In this document: one piece after another, positions 33,475-43,840 of the stretch
How the letters are laid out: every line of letters starts with the position of its first letter
Position numbering within the stretch: the stretch's first letter is position 1
NCBI GenBank assembly: GCA_015680685.1
Contig: MNCI01017633.1
Span: forward strand, 100,149 to 164,148
Reading direction: 5' to 3'
Origin: Gnetum montanum
Lineage: Eukaryota; Streptophyta; Gnetopsida; Gnetales; Gnetaceae
Length of the DNA stretch: 64,000 bases
Notes under the pieces: model-generated
The model's database searches: none
Told to the model about the DNA's origin: nothing
What the model saw: the letters and a program-made list of their open reading frames with translations, nothing else
Translations under genes and position numbers: made by a program

Positions 33475-34579
33475 CTTAAAGTAGTAGTATTTCTTAATAA
33501 ATAATGTTTATTTTACCTTATATTAAATCACTAGTAAGTATACTTTAGTCAATTGTTATCATCTATATTATGTTGTATTTCATTAATGATATTTTTGTAT
33601 ATCTTATTTTGTAGGATTAAAAATTAAGATTAAATGATGTCAAATGAAAAATTTAACTACACCATCATGTCCAAAACATTTGAATTACTTAATCTTAACC
33701 ATTGATTTCCGTAAAATAGATTCTAGACATCAAAGTTATGGTTGATCAAAGTTGACCATGAAGAGCACTCATTAAATATGTCATATGAGAAGAAATGGTT
33801 TACACCTACCACTAGCATGTGAAGTTTGAAGGATAAATTCAACAAGGATGCCTTGGGAGCCATCCACCTAGTAGGTGAAGACTTTGGGAGTCACCTACCT
33901 AGTAGCTGAGGACTTAAGAAGTCACCTACCCAGTAGGTGAAAACTTTTAAGGTCCATTAATGGCCCTTATCTCTCCATTAAATGTATCCAAATTTGGTAT
34001 AAATTAAAATTTTGGGCTTTATTTTTCCTAACAATTGAAGAGGATAGGCTAAGATCTATGTTTCCCTGTTGCTCGATTACTCATTCCCTTAAGGAAATTG
34101 CTGATTTTTCCCACTTCTCTTTCTATTCTTATATTATTGTTCTTATTTCATTTGTATGAGTGAGGTTGGGAATCATTTCTCAATACTGCAGTGAGGTAAG
34201 GAGTCCCATCCATGTATAGACCTTTTCTCATTATCTTTTTATGAGTCAAGGCTATAACATTTGTACAAATATCATTTCATTTTAATGAAAGCAAAGTTAG
34301 AGTCCTTGGCATATTTTTACTTTATGTTAGAAAGCAATCATGTTCTATGGATGTATTAGCAATTGATAGGAAATAGATATTGATTGAGGGAAAATTTGGA
34401 ATGTTAAGGGAAGTGGTTATAAACTCTTAAGTTCTTAATTACTTCTAAGTACTTGAATCACCCAGGCTTGCCTCTAAGAGTACAACATTTGGGTGAGTTA
34501 TAGATGAGGTGTGAACCAACGACATAACTGATCCAACTATAGAAGAGTTCATTAGCCCCCAAAAGTGCCTATGTGAGCA
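33468..34579. mobile_element. Unclassified ~1.1-kb insertion in E2 integrase
   Basis: 33475-34572 interrupts the integrase finger region. Both sides carry GTGAGCA (33468-33474, 34573-34579). In E the uninterrupted sequence is ATGAGCATCTTGG (about 26261), so the second GTGAGCA followed by TCTTGG restores the target. It is non-coding and AT-rich, without clear terminal inverted repeats or TG...CA ends. It contains three ~31-bp units with CACCTA.TAGGTG palindromes (33850-33945). A 7-bp target duplication could fit a DNA transposon or a non-autonomous relative; the class is not decided. Confidence 0.6.
33848..33947. repeat. Three ~31-bp repeats with palindromic core
   Basis: Units beginning ATCCACCTAGTAGGTGAAGAC, GTCACCTACCTAGTAGCTGAG and GTCACCTACCCAGTAGGTGAA. 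Each contains a near palindrome of the form CACCTA...TAGGTG. Confidence 0.75.
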
Positions 34580-35270
34580 TCTTGGAGGACTCATAGCTGA
34601 TCTTCATCAAGTACATACAATCATACCAGACCTACTGCATAGAGGTTACCATATATCTCCATGTAATGTTTGATTTGGTGGAGGAACTACTATTTCCTCT
34701 TACAATCTCATTCTAGAGGAGTCTCTTGTGTGAGTAAGTACGAGAGAAATTCATCATGCCAGTTTGTAGCTCTTAGTGTTGAAACCTTAGTAGTCTTAGT
34801 AAAAAGATGCTTATCCAAGAATTAATTAGACAAAGGATCTTCATTAGCCTTGTTATCCCATCTCAACCAAGATAGATGATCAAAAACTATGTTCACAATT
34901 TCCTTTTTATCCACCATTGTTAGATAAAATTCCTGTTAAATCACTAGTCATCATATGATACAGGGGCTTACCAATAGTTTTCTCATAAGGAAACAAATGT
35001 CACTATGGGTAGTATGTAAAAAAAAATAGGGTATCTAAATTTTTCAAGAGCATACACCACCGCCATTAGTTCTGTTTTAGTTTGATGTAATTAAGTTATG
35101 CATCTACAATGCTTCTAATTACATAATGGATGTAATATGGACATTTTTGATCATCTATTTCTATAAGCATGACTCCAAATGCATAATTGGAGGCATTTGT
35201 CATAATGTGAAATGATTTAAAACAATTTAGTATGCACAAAATCAATGTTTCTACAATCTTCTACTTCAAG
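34573..35270 (-). pseudogene. RNase H and linker of E2
   Basis: 35030-35230 encodes NASNYAFGVMLIEIDDQ, YYIHYVIRSIVDA and LNY, clearly the same domain as in E (NASNYALRAMLMQLDDK, HYTSQSIVDAQLNY). 34573-34830 covers the linker to integrase. It has more stops and shifts than E. Confidence 0.65.
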
Positions 35271-36150
35271 AGTTGGAATTCCTATTCACATCCATTTTTT
35301 CATTTGAATACTTCATTTTTTTCAGTAAGCTCCACCAATGGTTTGGTAATTCTTGAGAAATTCTTAATGAAGTACCTATAGTAATAAGTATGTCTAAGGA
35401 ATGAACTCATATATTTGATTGTTTAGGATTTTCTGGTGATTCCTTGGATGACTCTTATCTTTTCAGGGTCCACATCAATGCCTTCTTCTAAGATCTAGTA
35501 CCATAGTACAATGTCCTCTTAGAGCATCAAATGACTTTTTTCCAGTTGATCTTCAGGTTAGTCTTCATAAATCATTTTAATACCTATTCTAGATGATCCA
35601 AAAATTGACTGAAGTTAGCAGTGTAGGTGAAAAAGTCATACATGAAGACTTCCATACCACTACCAATTTATTGCTCAAAGATGCTGAGAATAGGACATTG
35701 AAAGGTTGTAGGGATAGTACACAACCCAAAAGGAATATTTTTGGATGCAAAAGTTCCTCATGAAATTGTAAATGTTTTTTTGGCCTCATCTTCTTAAGTA
35801 ATTTGGATTTAGTTATAGGCATTATATCCATCTAGGAAGTTATAGTATCTATGACTTACAATGGTATCCAATACCTAGTTCACAAATAGCAAAGGAAAAT
35901 GATCTTTGAAAGTGACCATGTTTAGTAGCCTAAATTCTATGCAAGCTCTTCATTATCCTCCTTTCTTTGGTATAATGACAAGTGGGCTTACCCACTCACT
36001 ATCTACCATAGGATAGATGAATCTAGCCTTGAGAAGTTTCTTTACATATTTTTTTTAACTTGCTTTAATTTTGAATTCAACCTCCTTTGTGGTTGTCTCT
36101 TAGGTTTGATAGTAAATTCTATGGAGGTCTGATGTTGGAAAATGTATGGA
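35271..36150 (-). pseudogene. Reverse transcriptase of E2
   Basis: Minus-strand landmarks across frames: LDGYNAYN.IQIT (motif A, about 35800-35840), WGTFASKNIPFGLCTIPTTFQ (motif B, 35700-35770), VFMYDFFTYT (motif C, about 35625-35650; the YMDD core has become FMYD), LRISQELPNHWW. Aligns with RT of E throughout. Confidence 0.75.
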
Positions 36151-36549
36151 TCTATCCCTATTATCTCATCATATGACCAAGAAAATGTTGCTAGCCATTT
36201 GTTGACTAATTATAACAAATTTTCTTCCTATTTATTTATAAGGTAGGCATGATAATTATTAATTTCTCATTATTCAAGAAGACATATTCCAAAGATTTTG
36301 GTAATGTTTTTAGATCTAAGAGCTATGTTTCAAAAATTTATGGAACTTTCAACTCTTTCTAATATGCTTCTAGTTATTTTCTATTTTTTTCTTCTAAGAG
36401 TTTATGTTTTATTTTCTTCATTTCATCCATCTTATTTATGTATGCATTTATGAGGATCTCTGTTAGTTTCATGCACATTGTAAAATTGGAGTTGTCATGT
36501 GTAGTTAATCACTAGATGCCTTCTTATTTTGTGGTTGTTGTGTACAGAA

Positions 36550-36990
36550 ACATTTAAATATTAATGGATTTGACACAACTTCTACATGTTGTGATCTTTG
36601 TGCTCTTGATAGCTGATATCTTTTGTATGTAGTTGCATTGTATGTCATTATACACAATGCATGGAACTCTCTTATTGTCTATTTTACCAAATTCATTTTC
36701 CTTGAACACCTCTAAGAAAATATCTCTAATTCCCAGCTTGGTATCAATGGTACATAACCAAGCACTCCCCATAAGGATTGGGAAGTTTACTTTGCAATTA
36801 TTCACATAGATCACTAGGAAATCTACTGGATATGGCCACTTGTTGATAGTAGCCAAAATGTTCTCTACTAGTTGCAATGGAACAGTAATGGATTGGCATA
36901 CAAGTTCTAACCTGATATTACATTTCTTAAGTGGAGGTAGGTTTCATGTCTTGTACATTTCTTGGGAAATCAAATTCACAATGAAACTTG
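36550..36990 (-). pseudogene. Aspartic protease of E2
   Basis: The 107-residue stretch 36554-36877 encodes LVENILATINKWPYPVDFL, NNCKVNFPILMGSAWLCTIDT, EVFKENEFGKIDNKRVPCIVY. It matches the protease C-terminal part of E and G (PIIMGRAWLSIVN, KENAF, NVPCITY). The active-site loop lies just upstream (36880-36990) and is decayed. Confidence 0.75.
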
Positions 36991-37039
36991 AGTTTAATAG
37001 ATCCTTCCATGGATCCTTTCTTGTGATTTATAAATAAAT

Positions 37040-39640
37040 TAAGGGACTTCTAGAATCAATTCTTGTCTTGGAAAGATGCCCTACCTTTATCTAGTTTATT
37101 ATAGCATGGGTTAACATGATAGTTTGAACATTTTGAGGCTTTTGATTTGAAGGGGTGGATACTACTTAGGCATTTTGAGAGGATCCTACATCCACATATG
37201 TCTATGATGGTTTGGGTGGATTTTTAGACTTGAAAAATGACCTCTTTAGTATTTTATGCTCAAAACCACTTGAATTATCATATACGTGCAAGTTAACGAC
37301 TTTGGTGGCGTTCTGCCATTGGGGCTACACATGTATTTCACCTTACATAGATGGCGCAAGTGGTAAGGGAGTGGAGTTATGATGTGTGTGTTGTTGAGGA
37401 TGATGAGGAGCATATGTAGAAGGAGTTTTAGCACATGGAGTGGCAATTTTATGGTATTTAAGAGGATAACAATGATGGGAAGAAGTGTGAGCCATGAAAC
37501 CATTTGGTAACACAGGTTGTTGGACATAATAGCCATACGGATCTAGTTAATGGTGAGGATATTACTGCCTTGGTGGTGGAATCCCCCATGATTATCGGTT
37601 ATGCCACTAATGATAGTAATCTTGAGGTTTAGGTGGCATTCCACTAGAATTTTACTATTCTTAATGGAATTTTTATCGATAGTTGCCTTCAGGATAAGAC
37701 AACCTTCGTGACATAGGTTATTGGACATAATAGCCATATGGATCTAGTTGACGGTAAGGATATTATTGCTTTGGTGGTGGAATCCCCAACGAATGTGGGT
37801 TATGCCACTAATGATAGTAATCTTGAGGTTGAGGTGGCATTCCATCAGGATTGCACTATTCTTAATGGAATTGTTATTGATAGTTGCCTTTAGGATAAGA
37901 CAACCTTCTTGGTGCTTGTCTTTTATGAACTTTGGATTTAAAGCATAGACACCTGATTCTTGTAAGTGTGATAGAATTGTCTAACATCCTTGGGATGGTC
38001 ATTTTGGCAAATGTCACATCCCTTATCACCTAAGTCTAAATCTACAACCTATTCTACTACTACAACCTTACCTTTTTATGATCAGAGTTCTTCATTATGT
38101 CCTTTCTTCTCTTGTCCTTATCCTTACTTTCTTGTTTTTTTTTCCCTCTACAATTGTAAGTATCATTTAGAGCTTCTATTGTAAAAAGTCTTACATCTTG
38201 TCTATCTTGGTCAATATTTTAGTTATAGATTTTTGAATCAATAAGGTTTTCCTTTGCATAACCTCCTCTAATGATGCTTCCTCCTCTCGGTCATAGAGAT
38301 GGGCCTCCTTTTTGCAGATGGAAGGATCTTTGTTGGAATTCTTTCTACTTACTATTTTCTTTAACTCCTTTTCTTCCTTTCCTAGTTGGTCAATGAGTCT
38401 TTGAATCTAATAGACCATCATTTTGATAGTCTCCCTTGGGCATAAACCCTAAGAGTCTCTCTAGTTTTATTTTTGAGCCCATATATGATGTGGCGAAGAT
38501 GCTCCCTCTAAGAGAAACCAAGGATTAAACATTAGTGTAGTAAAGAATAGTATCTTTCCATGGTTGTATCAAGGGATGCCTAATTACCTTGTTTTTACCC
38601 TTGATTTTTTTTGCTTAGGTTGGACACTCTAGAGTATATCTAGTACTTATCATTAAACAACTCAACCATCATACTCCATCTACAAATAGATTTTAGTTTC
38701 AAGAATTGATACCAGCTTTTAGTTTCATTTATGAGTATCTTGGGGAATAACTTAATATTTTTTTAGTCATTTTTAATGTTTTTCAAGGCACAAGCATTAT
38801 GGAAGGCTTGTAGATGATGTTGTATATTAACAATATAGCCTCCTTCAAATTTATGAATATTATTCATGTCAAGCTATTTAATTCCACTATTCTTTTGAAT
38901 GTTGATCATGCTTCTTGTAGCTAACAATGATTCATCATGGGCATATGATTCATTTGGTCCTTGTCATTACCATGTCTCTTATGATATGGTTGGCTATGCC
39001 TTCTTTCTCAATGCCTTTCTTCTTCCTATTCCTATTTATATTTCCTTCTTTCATCTATACAAGGGAGTCATCTATCATCTTCACCTTGCCTCCAAACATT
39101 TCCCCTTTAGTCTTGGTCATGTTCTTCGGTAAGGATAGAAAGGTAGGAGAGTTATGCTGGCTTACTCCACTTCTTTGGTTCCTTGGCTATTCTCTTGTTT
39201 GGTGATTGGGAGACCTTGGTTTTGAGATCTCCCTAGTTCTAGGTCCAGCTCTTGCTTTTCCTTGATTACTTACCAAGGTAGAATGTAACCATTGATGAGT
39301 CATGTTATCTTCACTAAAGGAAGGAGGATCTTGGCATTGGGATTACCTTGATGGGTACTCTATGTTCTCCTTTTTGGAATGTTATTATGGGCAGAACATC
39401 GTAATCCTTGGAGGCTTTATGGTGAGCCTCCATGAGTTTATCTTTACAAAGTAAAGCCTTTATAGGTTGATAATCTCTTAAGAGATGGTTCATCAGTTGG
39501 TATTCTGGAGCATCTTCAAGTCCTAGCTTGATCAATGCTACCATGAACATTGATGGAAAAACTTTATCGAGCGACAACACAATTGTGTCCTCAGGGTCTC
39601 TCCACCACTACTGCTCATCTCGGTAAAAGATGAATAATAA
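37040..39640 (-). pseudogene. gag of E2
   Basis: Minus-strand Gag remnant. The N-terminal open stretch 39314-39580, extended to about 39620, starts near WRDPEDTIVLSLDKVFP, which lines up with WRDMEGNIVLPLD of G; after that the two proteins differ. The central part (38200-38900) follows E at DNA level (for example TCTCCCTTGGGCATAAACCC near 38428). The C-terminal Pro-rich part (37240-37900) carries an in-frame 201-bp tandem duplication. Confidence 0.65.
37513..37914 (-). repeat. 201-bp in-frame tandem duplication in E2 gag
   Basis: TGGACATAATAGCCATA occurs at 37521 and 37722, and the following ~190 bases match closely through GATAAGACAACCTT. The period of 201 bp equals 67 codons. The copies now differ at several sites, so the duplication is not recent. 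Confidence 0.8.
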
Positions 39641-39749
39641 TTAAAAAATTAAAAATACATTAGAGATTAGTATGAACATGTATTTTTACCATGATACTGA
39701 GTATCTAAGCATACCTCTTTAAAGTAAATGACTATACATATCCATAAGA

Positions 39750-39870
39750 CATATACTCTTGATTTAGAAAATCTAGGTCACAAGTTGATTCTAGTGGGCA
39801 ATGTTGAGTTATAAAGTTTTAATTTGACTATATTAGGGATAAATATTGTTAAAAAATGTTTTGAGTTCCA
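39750..39870 (+). mobile_element. SINE-like copy, 5' truncated
   Basis: Shares AGTGGGCAATGTTGAGTTAT and TAAAGTTTTAATTTGAC with the next copies; the A box is lost and the B box is a weak CAAGTTGATTCTAG. Confidence 0.5.
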
Positions 39871-39928
39871 AAACCTATTCCCTCACCTTACCACCCCCAT
39901 TCCTTAATCTCCCACTTTGATAATTTAT

Positions 39929-40077
39929 AATGAGATGTTAGCCTAATGGTAAGACTTTTAATTTGGTAACTCCATGTTATGGGTTCTATTCTAGTAGGCA
40001 ATATTAAGTTATAAAGTTTTAATTTGACCATATGTCTTAGGGGTAAATAATTCTTAAAAAAACATTTTGGGTTCCAA
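39929..40077 (+). mobile_element. SINE-like copy with A and B boxes
   Basis: The head resembles a tRNA gene: A box TTAGCCTAATGGTAAGA (39938-39954) and B box ATGGGTTCTATTC (39979-39991) about 30 bases apart. The tail follows with TAAAGTTTTAATTTGACCAT and ends near TTTTGGGTTCCAAC. This fits a tRNA-derived SINE copied by LINE machinery. Family not named. Confidence 0.6.
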
Positions 40078-40129
40078 CACCTCCTCAAATTTCATGATAC
40101 TTTCATTAAGCATACTTCTTGGGATAAAC

Positions 40130-40262
40130 AATGAGGTTTTAGCCTAGTAGTTAGACTTTTAATTTGAAAGCTCCAAGTCATGGGTTTAATTTTAGTGGGC
40201 AAAGCTAAGTTATAAAGTTTTCGTTGGACTATATATATCAGGGTGTATCTATATTAAAAATA
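40130..40262 (+). mobile_element. SINE-like copy
   Basis: A box TTAGCCTAGTAGTTAGA (40139-40155), B box ATGGGTTTAATTT (40180-40192), then AGTGGGCAAAGCTAAGTTAT, TAAAGTTTTCGTTGGACTAT. Confidence 0.55.
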
Positions 40263-41255
40263 GTTTAGCTATATATTTTTGATATATATATCTATTATTT
40301 TGCTAACAAAATTTTTAAAATTTTTAAAATTAAAAAATCTCAAATTGATTCATTGCGAATTGATTTTCCAAAGACAAAGTCTAGGTTACAAAGTAGTTGG
40401 ACTTTCACAAATAATAATTCCCATTTATCTCATATTCCAAAATTATGATGATAATTATTTATTTACCATGGAAAATTTTAGAAAAAAAATGTGATCAAGG
40501 GACCTCCTCCTTACCATTACGATAATAAAAATATTTTACTGTGACAAAGGAGGACTCTTTTGGATGAGTTTGGTAATTGGCCTCTTGGCCAAAATTATTT
40601 TGGTGTTTTAAAACATAACCATCCCTTGCCCCCTTGCCACCCCAACCTAATACTTCTTGGGATCAAACATAACTTCAAGATCATATGTTCTAACTAAATG
40701 AACTACATGTTAAACAAGTTTTATTTCGATCTGTAAGTGAACTAGCTCATGAACCAATTCAATTCCAAATACATCATGTAAATAATGATTTTTAAAATTG
40801 AAAAGGCATTCCAAAATTTTTGGGCTTTTTCTTTAGACTTTCTCTTCAATGTTTTGATGTACTTTAGATTCTTCCCCTTCTCTCCTTTACCCCTCCCATC
40901 CCCTCCCTCCTTCCCTCTGCCTCGGTCCAAAAATGAATTTTAAAAAAATTATATTAAAGCATGTGGCTTGCATCCTATGAATTATATTCATTATCAATAA
41001 GGTATTAGCATCACTAGAAGAACATTGATATGAAATTCCAAGTCAGGTTCATGTTTTATTCTAAATACAATCAAAAGTCACATGCTCTAACCAAGTAAAT
41101 ACACCTCATAGATAAGTTCTACTACAAATGTGTTATGGAAATAATGATGTATAAATTACTAAGTATTTTAAATGGATTATGAAAATATTATATCTAGGCA
41201 TGTGACATTTTATTTAAGACACATGGCTTACATCTTATGAGTTAAAGTTAATTAA

Positions 41256-41345
41256 TAATGAGATGTTAGCATAGTTGTAAGAGTCTTGACATGAAATAAA
41301 AAGCCATAAGTTTAATGCTCATGGACAATGTAAATTTATAGAAAA
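41256..41345 (+). mobile_element. Weak SINE-like copy
   Basis: GAGATGTTAGCATAGTTGTAAGAG (A-box region) and AAGTTTAATGCTCATGGACAA (B-box region) follow the same layout, more decayed. Another possible copy lies at 41000-41060. Confidence 0.35.
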
Positions 41346-41779
41346 ATTATGTAAATGGAACTTATAATATCTTACATATCTAATAGGTATTATTGAACAT
41401 AATTAAATGCATTCAATTCTAATTACATATTGTTAATAAGATGTGCAATATCCAATACCATGGTATATTTAACTTAATTATGCATTATAAGCGAAAGGAG
41501 TATCATCACAAAAAGTTACAATGCTCATCCCACCAAGAAAGTTCTAGGAAGATATGTTCCTTCATTGTAATTTATTGGTTAATAATCTATCGAGTCACTA
41601 GGGATCATCATATAGAGTGATGGTATTTTATGAGTAAACTATTGAATCATCATTAAAATACAACATTGACAAATATCATCATCATGGACTAACCTATTAA
41701 AATTATCATTTGGAGCCCTTGTGAAGGGTTTTATTGTTCAAATAAGATTTTTACTAAATTATTTGAAAAATTAGCATAA

Positions 41780-43010
41780 AGAGGCTCCTGAAAAAGTTAC
41801 AGAATTAGAATTCAAGACTAACAACACAATTCATCCACAAGAGCAAATCTAGCATAGCAATTTGAATCATACTCCACAAGAGGTGAGTAAGATAATTTTA
41901 GATACACTAAAGAAGCAAGAAGAAAAATGAGAAAAAATATTAAATCTACATCTAGTTGGGATACCTAAAAAGTAGAAAGAAAATTTGATTCAAGAAATCT
42001 CTAAACTGCTAGTAGAAAAATTACATATGAAAGAACAACCCCATATTTTAAAGGCTATCAAAATAGGTCAAGAGGGAGAAAGTAGTCATCATATTATTAT
42101 TAAATTTTTAGATGCTAAGGCAAGAGAAAATATTTGTGATAATCCATGTAATTTAAAAGGTGAAAAATTATGGCTCAATGAAGAACTTTCACATAAAGAA
42201 TATACTAAGAAAGTTAAAGAATAAAAGAAAGTAAGAAAGGCAATAGAGGAAGGAAAAATATTATATCTTAGTGCTAAATATGTTGCAGTTAGTAAAGATT
42301 GAAAATAGGGATTAAAATTTCTACACTATGATTTTTTGAATATTAATGATTTTGTAACTACACCTCACTAATAAACGTTTTTTTTCTTTAGAGAGAAAAA
42401 AAGTAAATGTGGAAGACTTTTTGTTGGACTAGCTATGTTTATTCATAGTACTATACAACAATATATAATAGTTGAAAAAACTAGATGAATACAAACATGT
42501 TTAGATTTAAGTAGCTTATGAGAAGGTTAGTTTTTTCTTCGCTTTTTAATATTTTTCTCCTCAGAAATTACTTTTTATGCTAAAGAAAATCAGTTAAGTG
42601 ACTTCCCGTTTTAAAGCCTTGGGATGGATATTGCTACTATTGCTCACATGGCAAAAATTTGCTTTTGTGAGGATTTTAATGTTAGTGTTGAACTTGAACA
42701 AATCCTAGTAAGCTTTTAGAATAAGCAAGGACATTTAAAATATGAAAATAATGTAGAGTGAAAAAGGTTCTCTTAAGACATACAAGTTAATCATAGAGGC
42801 ATATTTTTATTGGATTTGGGTCAGGGTTTAAATTTGGTAATTCTTAATGGGTTACCTAATTTTTTTAATTCTAGTTACTACACATTCACAAGACCATAAG
42901 GTTTTATATGTATTGATTTTTTGATTACTCATATATAGAGTTTGGCTTATATTAGATATTTCGAAGACATGATGAGGTGATTGAGTTTAACCATTAACCA
43001 TTGTATTTTA
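41780..43010 (+). pseudogene. L1-like LINE remnant (ORF1-like and endonuclease part)
   Basis: 41985-42224 encodes IQEISKLLVEKLHMKEQPHI, IIIKFLDAKARENI, LKGEKLWLNEELSHKE and KKVKE, preceded by NLHLVGIPKK and followed by KKVRKAIEEGKILY across single stops. This matches the nucleic-acid-binding C-terminal region of L1-type ORF1 proteins. Further on, 42740-42920 reads QDIQVNHRGIFLLDLGQGLNLVILNG, YYTFTRPQG, IDFLITHIQ, which matches the later part of the LINE (APE-type) endonuclease, with the N-x-x-G-x-x-L-x-D-L and L-x-I-L-N-G pattern. No reverse transcriptase is found, so the copy is truncated or deleted. Confidence 0.6.
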
Positions 43011-43239
43011 GCCTTTGATAAATTTAAAACATGCTAGAAAACAAAGTGTTCTTGCAGAAATGTTCTTTACCCCTGTACGAGGGTACATCCATGAACTAAG
43101 TGTTGAGATAGTGCATGGCGACCATAAATGGTCTTTGGATTCATGTAACCCTCAATATGGTATCAATTATGAAATGAAGAGACATAAATCCTCCAATAAA
43201 ATATGGACTTAGCCTACCACACATGAACTAGGAGTAATA

Positions 43240-43840
43240 AGGAATAATGAAAATGTAAAGTTTTTAATGTTAAAAATGACTAAGTATAAAATCATAAGAT
43301 AAATGATTAAGTATAGATTATTGAAAAATTAATTAAGTGTAAAATATGTTGTGTATGATGAAATAAAAAAATTAAGTATAAAATATAGATAAAGAGCATA
43401 AAATATCAAAATATTATAGCTATAATGTGAAAGGAAAGATCATGTTTTCCTTCCCAAACAATGAAATTTTTATAATGAAAAATGACTAAGTATAAAAAGG
43501 TTGAAAATTTGACTAAGTATAGAATATGATGTAGGAGATAGAAAACAATTAAAGTATAAAACTTATATAAAATAATATAAATTGTTGAAATATTAATATT
43601 ATTATGTAGAGAGAAGGATATCATATCCCTCCTTGAAAAATGAAAATTTTATGTGGAAAAATGGCTAAGTATAAAATTCTAAAAATTTGACTAAGTATAG
43701 AATATCATGTAGGAGATAAAAAAAATTCTAAGTATAAAATGCAAGTAAATGAGCATGGAATAATAAAAATGAGATAGTTCAACATGGAAGAAAGGTTCCA
43801 AATCCTTTCCCAAATAATAAATGCTTTATTGATGAGTTAT
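43240..43840. repeat. ~180-bp degenerate tandem repeat
   Basis: Three copies starting at AATGACTAAGTATAAAA (about 43275, 43481) and AATGGCTAAGTATAAAA (about 43659). Each has TTTGACTAAGTATAGAATAT, TGTAGGAGATA, and ends with a CCTTCCCAAA/CCTCCTTGAA block. Period about 180-205 bp. Confidence 0.7.

Larger units (their letters stand above)
32354..39640 (-). mobile_element. Element E2: Athila-like body without ORF3 and 5' LTR
   Basis: Minus-strand order right to left: gag (37040-39640), protease (36550-36990), RT (35280-36150), RNase H (34830-35260), integrase (34573-34800 and 32390-33474, split by a 1.1-kb insertion), then directly the LTR 31420-32353. There is no ORF3 between integrase and LTR, unlike E and H. 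At the right end gag stops near 39640, with neither primer site nor LTR. Confidence 0.7.
39641..41780. repeat. AT-rich region with tRNA-like SINE copies
   Basis: Intergenic stretch with at least three related SINE-like units (39750-39870, 39929-40077, 40130-40262) and two weaker ones (about 41000-41060, 41256-41345). No protein-coding region is supported. 40742-40930 reads as a low-complexity Arg/Gly/Lys ORF on the minus strand, which is only a pyrimidine-rich DNA tract. Confidence 0.5.

Noticed and set aside
40742-40930. Arg/Gly/Lys-rich ORF
   Set aside because: Low-complexity translation of a pyrimidine-rich DNA tract.
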